Shown in pieces: positions 26,165 through 36,415 of a DNA stretch of 64,000 nucleotides; the stretch's first letter is position 1; every line of letters starts with the position of its first letter. The position numbers were made by a program, and so were the translations under genes. The DNA is taken from NCBI GenBank assembly GCA_914767715.1, contig OU612072.1:5458001-5522000 (forward strand). Direction: 5' to 3'. The DNA comes from Membranipora membranacea (taxonomy: Eukaryota; Bryozoa; Gymnolaemata; Cheilostomatida; Membraniporidae). A model generated the notes under the pieces. It saw nothing but the letters and a program-made list of their open reading frames with translations. It made no database searches and was not told where the DNA came from.

Positions 26165-26455
26165 CACGCAATATTTGATGGCACGATATACTGATCACAT
26201 TTTATACTTTATTACTATATGTTCTATAAAATTCGCTGGTTATACCCAGTTGTAGTGGTCATATTTTGAAATAAGAAGGTCTTATATTCACACATTACAT
26301 TTAGGTGGAGATAACTCCTATTCTGACCTATGCACTACAGAGAAAAAGTGAATAGCACAGTAATGTCGCGTCACTGAATTAGAGAGGACACCGAGCCTGT
26401 ATCAAATAGCCAATAGTTTCCAGTCTAGAGTATCTATATGTTTATGGGATTAACA
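26165..26455 (-). repeat. Terminal inverted repeat, right
   Basis: Inverted match to 23222-23498, reading from CAATATTTGATGGCACGATA to the outer TATGTTTATGGGATTAA. A few small indels separate the two copies, so the insertion is not recent. Confidence 0.75.
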
Positions 26456-26479
26456 ATAAACAGAAAAATTGAAATTTCA

Positions 26480-29400
26480 GAGGCCTTCTCAAATTGACTG
26501 GAAAATAGAGCAGGTGAATGGCAGCGCAATATGCTGGAAGTTCAAGTGATCAAAATGAGGCAATTTAAGGACTAGACATGAACAAAACAAATTACTATTC
26601 TGTCCGTAATACTGTTCAAAAATATATTTGTCAGAGAAGATGCTACATATACTCTACCAGAAAAAATATTTCTCACAGGTATGGTAAATTTTCATGCCAT
26701 TTCATAAATACAAGGCCTTATACAAAATGCAAGTTTCCTAGTGTAAGCATAGATGCTCTTCAATGATACGAATATCATATTTTGTATTTGTCTTTTTAAA
26801 GAGACAGTGATAAGAAAAACAAATCAGGCTTATGGTATTTGGTTGATAAATATAAGCAAAGAAAAAATGCAGAAAAAATATCATGACACAAGGAAACATA
26901 ATACTTTTGTACAGAGTTTGATAGGGGAGAACACAAACCAGGCTGCAAGCTTTGAAAGTAGATGAGAATAGTTGGCGGAAACAATCTCTAAAGTGAGGTC
27001 GAAATCAAGATTTGTAAAATTAGTCATAATGAAGTAATCCTCATACTGAAAGGAACTGAGCTCTTATGAGAAGGTCGAACATTATTGGTCGAAATGACAT
27101 TTTAGCAGATTTTAGAGGTATATCATGTATCAAAGTTTAGAGTAAGTGCATGGCAGAGGTATTCTGACCTTCAAGCCCTCGTGAGTTGGACCAATAACAT
27201 AGCCATCTGAAAATTGAAAATATTAGACACTTTTTCAATCTGTACACAATATCACATATGTATGTAGGCTTATTGGTCATTGTAACAGAGAAATGCAAAA
27301 GCGGGGAGTTGTCCTCTCTTGCTTTTAGACGAGACAACTTTTAGTTTCCTTGGTAATGTCTATTGAAACCATAGACTTACTAATAATTATTATTAGTAGG
27401 TCTATGATTGAAATTGAAGAGACGCGACGTGAGTCAAGCGCTCCCTATTTCCACTACTACAGAAAGTTCTCAGCTTCAGTGTTCTAATCTACAACCTTGA
27501 TTGATCAATTTTAAAATCTTAAAGGGCAACCAAGGTTTCAAACAACTTCTCATTGATGGCCATTGATTGTTAGCAGATTGCACCTTCTGCATGAGGAAAA
27601 AGACAAAATATAATTCGGATGATTATTCAGACAGAATTCTTGTGAAACATTTCTTCCATCAGGTACTCAAAACTCAGCTAAAAGAGAATACCACATAGCA
27701 GTTTCCTGTTCCTGTTATTATTTAGCCTGTGCTCTATAATTATTACAGCAAAGTCTTGGAACCTCCCCTAAACTGAAGTGTTACCCAGCTTAGAGTCAGC
27801 AACTACTTTGAGTTTTGAGTAATGCACAAAGCTGATGCTGCCCAGCACATTACTTGCTACCCATTAATGCATTGCTGTGAAACCTTGGTTGCCCTTTAAT
27901 TGTGTTGATCTATACGGACTCCATTGGAACTGTACATTAATCATGTTGAGAAGAAATGATATAGTTGCCATTAAATGGTATCTATTTGAAAGAAAACCGG
28001 TAAGCTCTCACATAGCTGATGTCTTAGAGCGAGTCGATGAATCGTGCATTGGTAAAACTAGTCTGCAAGAGCAAGACAAATATTTTTAGTCGCAGGTATG
28101 TCTCATTCCCTGTAGGAACTAGCCTAGGTGAGAACATTTATTATACATGGTGGTTCTATTTCAACTATTCAACGATTTTACTGGACTTTTTCAGTCTGCT
28201 GGTTACTCTTGCTATCGTTTATAAATCAACATTTGAACCCCAGGCTAGAGGACACCTCCATATTTAGTGGTTACATGACTATACACAGCTTTATTTTTCT
28301 TCAAATGATCACTTAAGTCACCCTATAAATGTTTACTCAGCAGACGTACGGGTGTGGTCACTTTCGCATAGAACCAGACAAACAGAAAATTTTGCTTCAA
28401 ACAACCATGAGCGTTGACTAAAAATAGCGTGTAACAACCATCAACAACCTAATATGTGGTGGGCCTGGCATTGCTAAACCAATGCTTTTGAGCAGTTCAC
28501 TAAGCAAAATGACAACTTACAGTAATCAATGACAACACTATCATATAACAATCAGCGAGCGAGGAGGATCACCAGAATGAGAATCGGCTATCACAATAAT
28601 GATGATAGCAGTAATAACAAAAAGGCTGCGATCAGTCCCCATTTCTATTACTACCAAAAAAATTTGTTACTCACAATGTTCAATTCAATTACCAACCTCT
28701 ACACTAAAACGCCGGCAACAGCTTATTTTTATATTACCATTTGCCCCAAACATATAACAAGCACGAAGATGAAGAACTCTGTTTACCACAGATGTTAAAG
28801 ATGTGAACCAGTCAAAAGGAGAGCTGCACTCCTTGACACACATGGTATGAAACTCCCCTAGAGGAGTATAAAATACTCATGAGGAAAGGTTTCCATTACA
28901 AATCGTCGTTCATGGCCAGCCAACATTTACCCTACCTCATAAGTTAAGCTTAACTCACGTCGGCTAGAAATATTGAGGCACCTCCAAACCAGCAAAACTA
29001 ACTGCTCTCTATCAATAAATGACTGAACAATCAGTTGGGTTGAAAGTGATAATAGAGAGAAAGAAGATCGCGAGCTTGGGTGAATTAATTAATCATGATG
29101 TACTCCAAGCTCAGTATGGCGGACTCAATATTTATGACAGATTCAAAACTCCAGATGGCAAATTCAATATTATGACTTATTCAAAACTATTGTCATTCAT
29201 AACACCCTCAATTTGATGCATGTAATTGGGATTCTTTCTTTCTGCAGATACCTATGATGACAGCCTGATTAATGACAGCTGAAATCAATGATGTCCATGG
29301 TATGAGGTGAACTGTATGGTACAGAAAAAATTAGATCTAGCTTTCCAATTCTCAAGCGAGAATATGAAACAACTCGTCTAATCAATAGTATGTGAGCAGC

Positions 29401-29960
29401 TCGGTTTGCGCACTAACAGACAAACTTTTTGTGCTGAATTACAGAGTGTAAGCTACTTCTTGAGTTTTGATAGGTCTTGGAAAGTACAGCAGATTGACAA
29501 GTTATTTCTAGGTCCTAGTAGGCGATCCAAAATCATACACCTGCCTAGAAAGTATGCACAATGTGCTTCCAAATTCCAGTCTATGTAACTCCCCGTACAA
29601 ACAAGCTAGCAGGACTCAGGTAGAAAATAGGCCTACAGAGGTTATACTTAGTAACACTACTAACAGTCACTGTCACTATGAATCATAAGTTGATCCTGGA
29701 TTATGTGTGAATGTTTTGGGGAGACAGTGATTAGAGCAAGGAGTCTTTTACAGATCTGCTAGAGTTTACAGACATGAGTAAAAGAAAGCGACTGTGAGTA
29801 ACATTGGTATACTCCCATCTCAGCTAGTTGCAAAGTAGTGATAGCTAAAGTTTAGTCAACCCCAAACAGCTTAACTTGCATAACAGCATTAACTTGACTC
29901 TAGCTAATTTTTAATCCTCCATGGAATGTTAGAGCACTAATGATTTGGTTACACTTTTTG
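26480..29960. other. No gene seen
   Basis: AT-rich, with only short chance frames. A near-perfect palindrome at about 27370-27406 (CATAGAC..TACTAATAAT and its complement) is the only clear structure. Confidence 0.45.
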
Positions 29961-29963
29961 TAG

Positions 29964-30391
29964 GTCCTTATCTAACTCGCAAGTGACAAAAAGCTCATCA
30001 ACACCACAGTCGGTCAGTCAGCCATCTACCTCGACCGATGTGCTAGGAGATGAAGATGCACTGAGCGGTCCACCCGCTCCCACTCCCCAGTCCACACCAC
30101 GGCCAAAAGGCAAGCAGAGAAAAACACCAGAGACCTCAGACCTAGACGAGGATATAAAAAAAGTATGGCTGGTTCGAAGTGTGCAATCGAGGCAGCAGTT
30201 GCCATATGTGATGAAGATTTCAATTTCGGCACTCTTGTGGCAGATCGTTTACGAAAGTTACCAATTGGTTACATCAAGGAAAATGCAAAAATTGAAATTC
30301 TGCAAGTCCTCTTACGGGCAGAACATCCGATTCCCACCAATTATAATTATCAAGGCAACCAGCAGTCATTTACTGATTTATTAAACAATTA
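29964..30391 (+). pseudogene. BESS-type C-terminal exon of a MADF-BESS-like protein, frameshifted
   Basis: After a TTTTTGTAG acceptor the frame reads a Ser/Pro/Thr-rich linker (SVSQPSTSTD, RPKGKQRKTPETSDLDED). At a run of seven A (near 30156) the plausible frame shifts by one to AVAICDEDFNFG, VADRLRKLP and KIEILQVLL, which resembles the BESS protein-interaction motif, ending LLNN at 30391. MADF-BESS proteins are DNA-binding regulators and also partner proteins of Harbinger-type transposons. The homopolymer shift may be a real lesion or an assembly error. No MADF exon was found just upstream. Confidence 0.45.
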
Positions 30392-30614
30392 ACCGTTATT
30401 ACTGAATTTCAAACTAAACACAATGCTTATTTATAACACCTAAATATCCTAATATATATTGTTCATAAAGTTCCAACAATATGTTTTTTATTAAAAGTGT
30501 AAATTCAAACAATATATTTTTATTACAAGTTCAAACAATATGTTTTAGATATTCCAATCAGAAATTGTAGTTTTTATAAGTAGCAGTGAACACGGACCAG
30601 TGTTGACAGACCTA

Positions 30615-30931
30615 AAGGTTTATTCATCATTCATGCATGCCCTGTTGTTGGCTTGTATTCATGCCTTTTCAATGCCAAGTAGTTATGAAATATTCGTGAT
30701 CTCATGACTGAATTTACCTTTTCAATAGTAGCGACGAGGAAGTTAAATTCTAGATGAACAACGTAAAGTGATATCATTCTTGACTTCATTTCAGCAAACG
30801 CAGTTCAGTAGAAGAAGCCAGCTACTGAAGCACAGTACGATTTTCAGGATATTTTGATAAAATAAACACTTCAGTAATCTGCCCGCAAAGGAATTAGCCG
30901 CAGCCAGCAACGCTCCTCAACTGTACGCGAG
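30615..30931 (+). promoter_or_regulatory. Conserved 5' flank of gene B
   Basis: Aligns with 7982-7672 (minus strand) upstream of gene A; shared blocks include GCATGCATGAATGATGAATA (reverse sense), AGGAAGTTAAATTCTAGATG and CTTCA..AGTTCAGTAGAA. TATA-like TTTTGATAAAATAAACAC lies about 70 bp before the ATG. It is the best candidate for promoter plus 5' UTR, and the only non-coding DNA the paralogues share over this length. Confidence 0.55.
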
Positions 30932-31604
30932 ATGCATCTTGCGTTTGTTTTCTGCGTTGCTCTATTGGGTAAGAACTGTTGTGTCTCTTAGTGCGTTATG
31001 GAAAGTAATTCATGATTTACAACTTCACCTGAATGTGGGGGTTTGTATCATCAGTATTTGAGACCACCCACACTATTGAAGATTCTTGTAACGGTCGGTT
31101 TGGTTGGTAATGGTGATTATGGGATATTCGTTTTGGCGGTCAAAGCCACATATTTGGAATTGTCTTGTTAAACTGATGGGAAGCCAGGAAGTCTCATAGA
31201 CACCATGTTTCCATATGAAATTTGAGGTCAGCCTAGATCGAGCTGAGTTGTCACCTCTTGGCGTGCCCTAGAAAAATGCATCCATTCTCTTTGATAGAGC
31301 TGAGAAAAAAGCGTGAAAAATACTGCCGTCATGGGGACGGATTTTCAAAGATTTTTCATCAAACCCTACCAGTTAATTGTAACTACTCACAGCGAATAAT
31401 CAAAGCCCTGCTCCGCATACCATCGTTCCTGAGCTAAAATCTTCAAACATAGTATATCAGCTTATACTAGCAGTGTAACCCTTTCATCACAACTCAACAT
31501 CACATTTGATATACCTCATGTCATGTTGCTAAATTATGATTTAATAATCATACAGGTTGTACAGACGCTGGAGTGAATGTAGCTGTAAGAAAACCAGCCA
31601 ATCA

Positions 31605-32274
31605 GTCATCTTATTTCAGTAGGCCATATAGTGCTCCTGGTGTGACTGGTGAGCAGCCTTCTGGTGTGGCTGTGGATGGACGTCCACTTCCAGCAAGCTG
31701 TAGTGGTCTAGACCTACATGATGGACTGTATATTCACACTGAGACATGGGAAAACAGCTGGTGGAGAGTTGACCTGGAGAGGATCTACTACATTTATAGA
31801 ATCACCCTTTGTAACAGGGGCGGTGTCGCTGACTTAAGTAAGTATAAATTAGTTCAACATGCCTACTTGATATCAAGCATATGTAGGCCTATGACTTGAC
31901 CAGCAAATAAAGTTGATGTATGTTAATTCTTGAAAGCAAGTCATCTTATTTCAGTAGGCCATATAGTGCTCCTGGTGTGACTGGTGAGCAGCCTTCTGGT
32001 GTGGCTGTGGATGGACGTCCACTTCCAGCAAGCTGTAGTGGTCTAGACCTACATGATGGACTGTATATTCACACTGAGACATGGGAAAACAGCTGGTGGA
32101 GAGTTGACCTGGAGAGGATCTACTACATTTATAGAATCACCCTTTGTAACAGGGGCGGTGTCGCTGACTTAAGTAAGTATAAATTAGTTCAACATGCCTA
32201 CTTGATATCAAGCATATGTAGGCCTATGACTTGACCAGCAAATAAAGTTGATGTATGTTAATTCTTGAAAGCAA
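31605..32274 (+). repeat. Exact 335-bp tandem duplication over the FTP exon
   Basis: 31605-31939 and 31940-32274 are identical: translations agree residue for residue, and intron sequence through TTGATGTATGTTAATTCTTG repeats too. The unit covers most of the FTP exon, its GTAAGT donor and 102 bp of intron, but not the exon's acceptor, so the second copy has no proper 3' splice site. Perfect identity means a very recent event or an assembly artefact. Confidence 0.95.
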
Positions 32275-35118
32275 TTTCAAAAGAAATTATGCAAAATACG
32301 AAAGGCGTGTAGGTTTACACAACACAGCAGCAACAATACGTAAAATGGTATTAAAGCCAATTAATTTTGTAGTCGGAGTGCAGTATCTCAATAATTTTAC
32401 TCTGACTCAAATGAGGATATAAATACTGTCAGCCTTCTCGTATAGAAAAGGATATCCTCATATAGACCTTAGAGCACAAGCATGAAAGCTTATTTGGATT
32501 GTTACTTTTTATACAACAGGTATTTTTTTTAATAGTAAAAACAGTCTCAGTGTTATACGCCCGTACTCACCACCGGTGTCTCCTTGCATCTGTTATGTTT
32601 CTGCAGTAATTGTCCACACCGCTTGTAGACCGACTCCGTGATCCTGCACCGTAGCGACAGCGCCACAAACTGGCCCAGTTGATTTATTACAAATTACCTA
32701 TGAAAGCTAGGTAACTGGTGACTTTTCCAATTTGAGAACTCAAGCACATTTGAATAAGTTCAGTCGCTACGGGGCAAAGATAACCAACCTGAATTGATTG
32801 ATGCACATGGGCAAGGTGGTAATTGTCAAATGGAATAATTATCTTCCCTGCGCTACCCCTGTAGATAACAGGCTGAGTGGAGCGCAGGTACTGACAAGCA
32901 CAACTGACAGCCCACCATCTCTCAGTACCTCCCTATCTGACTGGAGAGCTGTATATACTGTACCTCAGCCCGCTGAAATATAATGCAAACATATCAGCCA
33001 GACATATTGCTGTCTTCGTTTCACAAGGAGGGAAAGGTGTGACTTTGAGAGAAGTAACAGTGGAGGGATTCAGTAGAGATGGTAAGTGTTTTACAAAAAG
33101 GTAATTTATCTAACAAAAATAAAACGGACTATCTGTTGGCATATAATTTGTTTGCATTCGTAAAATCCTGGTTGATTTATATTTCAATGATTGTGACAGA
33201 AGGATCAGTACCTTGAAGAAGGGCCCCACAATAAGGAATAATGATCGGGCATCTCAGCCAATGTTTTAGATTTAACAACACCTGTCTTCTATACTTCTTC
33301 AAATTCATGTTCATTCATCAGAGCAGTGTAGATATTTGATAATTATTCCTGATAAATTTCCCTTTCCTCTGAGGCTGGGTCTGAGATATTGGAAGAAAAG
33401 ATACCCCAAAACCCATATTTTATTAACATATTTATATTCATCATATTTTGCAGACATAGATGACATAGATATTCAGTTGTCAGCAGAAGACGGAAGAACA
33501 CCTTTCAATGTGACTGTAAAAGCAAGCCTCAATGGATACAATGGACCGGTATTTGAGAACGTTTGTGACTTTATTCTTCTTTATCCTCTCTTCGAGGGGT
33601 TGTTGCTTTGTTTACTTTTAACCCAAGGAAAAGAGATGGTATAGTCATGTATCAAAAAAAATTGTGAGCAGATTGGACAGAGGCATATACAGCAGAGATA
33701 TATGAGCAGAGTTTGTATTTCATAATACCACGGTGTCCTTTGAGTCAGGCCCTATTTCCAAATGAAGTGGCAACAGCCAGAATAAATGAAAAATTGATTG
33801 CTTTATTCACGGCTTATTAGACTTAAACTATAAAAAAGAACTTAAATTAAATATTTGCCATTACAGTATAAAGCTTACTATTTTCCAGGATGGTTCTAAA
33901 GCTTGAGAAATCTTATGGAACCAAGAAGACTTTGTCTTAAATCGCAGTGAGCAATGGCGGAGAGTCAATAAACTTTCCTCACCTTGAGCTGAGTCCTTCT
34001 ACAACATACAACTATAAATTAGAATTGTTCACCTATGACATGATGATAAAATCTGCTTCTGTCTATATCTGCAAAGGTGAAAACAATGATGGTACTAAAG
34101 GTTCTTACATCAAATTTCACTGCATCTTGACAACAATGCACTATGGAATTCCTTAAATGACCATCAGCCTTGGTTTGAATAGATTAGAGATAAAATTATA
34201 ATCAAGTTCATGAAAAATCAAGGTTGGATCGCCTTCAAAGAAGGGTCTTGGTAATACTTTTTTGTTTTATTTGTCTCAATAGACCCACAGAAAGCAGGAG
34301 GGCTCAATGTGGATCAGGCGATCGATCATCAGAATAAAGAGAACCCCATCAAACTTTCCATAAGTAGGCAGGTAAACGATTATATTAATGTCACAAAGCC
34401 ATAATGAATGTAAAAGGGGTGTTGAAAAACTTGGGTAATTTACTATTGTAGAAAGTGAAAGCTACTTTGGGCAAAGCATTATAATGGTTAAGGAAGTGTT
34501 ATCCTGTTCCAAACTTACACTAGCTATATAACTTACAGGTACCTGGTAAAACTGGATGTGAGCCCTGGATGGACACAATCCTCACCTATATAATCTCCGT
34601 AGACGGCACAACTTATAATTCTGCAAACCTATTTATTGATGTGAATCTAAAGGCCTTTACAAATTACGAAGTCAACGTAAGAGCAGTAAATTAACAGGAT
34701 AGGAAAAGTGTGTGGAGCATGCTAAGTGAACCGTTCAGCTCAAGCCATAGCCTTTTAAACTATTATGTTCGCCACCTCTATGGCACCAGCCCTCGGAACA
34801 ACTTGGTTGTTTCATCATTGGTCATGAATCAGCTCAGGACTCTTACCTCTTTTCCATTTCAGCACCAAAAGAGGCACCTAGTGGTATATCTCTACTAGCA
34901 ATTAATAAGACATGTGTGAATGTTCGATGGTCCAATGCTAAGAGCGATGAAAATGGTCCAATCACAAAATATGAAGTGAGTTTTACCTTGAACTAGTATA
35001 GGACTATATTTATTGATGCGTCTTAATCAAATAAAAAAGATTGTAACAGGAGGTTAGGGACAAATACTCTTGGTGATACACCAATATATAAATTAATTAC
35101 ATAATATTATTCAATTAT

Positions 35119-35245
35119 TTAAAAACTTAGTTTGAGGCTGCTCTTTTGTATCACATCTTATTCTCCATATTTTATTCTATCATGTGAGCGATTTTCAGCT
35201 TTAGAATCCAAATATTGAGGAAGTTATGGCCTCTCAAACTTCCAG
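35119..35245 (-). repeat. Inverted repeat, left end of insertion
   Basis: The reverse complement matches 44217-44340, including TGGAAGTTTGAGAGGCCATA, ACTTCCTCAATATTTGG and CAGCCTCAAACTAAGT, with about 90% identity. The outer edge is preceded by ATTATTTAAAAAC. Confidence 0.85.
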
Positions 35246-35388
35246 GGTGATTGCCTTCAATCAGCATTGGGAATAAGCGGTTGCTTCCCCTGGGGTACGT
35301 CACAACCATAGACATGTGTTTTCTATGGTCATACTTATTATGAGTTATTACACTAATAATCACACAGATAAGATGATCAAAATTCAGA

Positions 35389-35560
35389 CCTGGGCGGGAA
35401 TCGAACCCGGGTCCACATACCTTTAGGCAAAGACGCCACCATGGCGCCACTAGGCCCAGTTAGAAGTAGAAGTAGAAGTAGACAATATAGCGCAGTGGTA
35501 GCGGCGTTGCCTGCAAAGCCAATTTGACCTGGGTTCCAGACCGTTACATCCCTGGACATT
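35389..35560. repeat. Two tRNA-derived SINE heads, back to back
   Basis: Minus strand, 35459-35389: A box TAGTGGCGCCATGGTGGCG and perfect B box GGTTCGATTCCCG. Plus strand, 35486-35560: A box TAGCGCAGTGGTAGCGG and B box GGGTTCCAGACC. Their downstream bodies resemble each other (GATCATC followed by TATTAGTG and TAATAAGT), so they are inverted copies of related SINEs. A short GAAGTA repeat separates them. Confidence 0.55.
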
Positions 35561-36415
35561 TCGATCATCAACCTATTTATTAGTGAATCGTAATAAGTGT
35601 GATGATTGTGACATACCATCGGGATTGCCGACTGATTACACACAGGAAAATACATTCGTTAATTTGATCGAATTCTAACTATATGCAGTCGTTAAATAGG
35701 GGAACTAAGAAGTCGTTAAAATATGATCAATTCAGGGTCATAAACTGATCAAAAGGATCTAGTATTTGTATCAATGTAACGATAACAAATGGTTTGCAGG
35801 CCTGCAGGCCTATTCATTCAAATAATGCTAATGCTATGATATTGTTAAATAGTTGTTACAGTAACGAGAGTGAGGCTTCAAAGATGATCATACTGATCTT
35901 GGTAGCGTTACTTTGCCAATTTATGATGATTCAAATTGATTGTTTTCAAAATATCAGTCTCACTTATAACACCGAAACATCAATGATACGTCCGATCAAG
36001 AAATAGAGCCAAATATTTTATTATTTTTTTATTTCTATTCACAACTGAGTTGAAAAAGAGCTTAGGAGTGGTACATGCATGTGATTTACGAGGAAAGTTA
36101 AATTGTAATTAGAGTAATATAAAAAATGAGAGTTACAAGTAATGAAATATGACAGAACAAGATAAAAAAGTGCATATAAGTAAGCAAAATGATAATAAGA
36201 TGAAAACTTAGGCATGGGTCTATATGTAGGAAACATGGGAAAATTGACTGAGTATTAAGAGTAATATAAACCGAGAGCTACGCGTTATAAAACAGGATAA
36301 GGAAGGGAATACAACACTTAAGTATGCAAAAGGGCAATAAGATGGGAAAAGAGGACAGGTTAAATGAATATAATGTCAGACAATGTTGAGAGATGAGAAA
36401 TAATCTACACAAAAT

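Larger units (their letters stand above)
23222..26455 (-). mobile_element. P-superfamily DNA transposon with ~280-bp inverted ends, decayed
   Basis: The left end (about 23222-23498) and right end (about 26165-26455) are inverted copies, sharing for example CCTCTCTAATTCAGTGA, AGGAGTTATCTCCAC and CACTACAACTGGGTATAACC. Between them, on the minus strand, lie remnants of a P-element/THAP9-like transposase C-terminal half. The whole is about 3.2 kb. Target-site duplications could not be resolved. The alternative, two independent inverted copies of a repeat around unrelated DNA, is less likely given the transposase between them. Confidence 0.65.

Noticed and set aside
31920-32234. Second functional FTP domain in gene B
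   Set aside because: It is the second unit of the tandem duplication, lacks a 3' splice site and the exon's first 49 bases, and is out of the splicing path.
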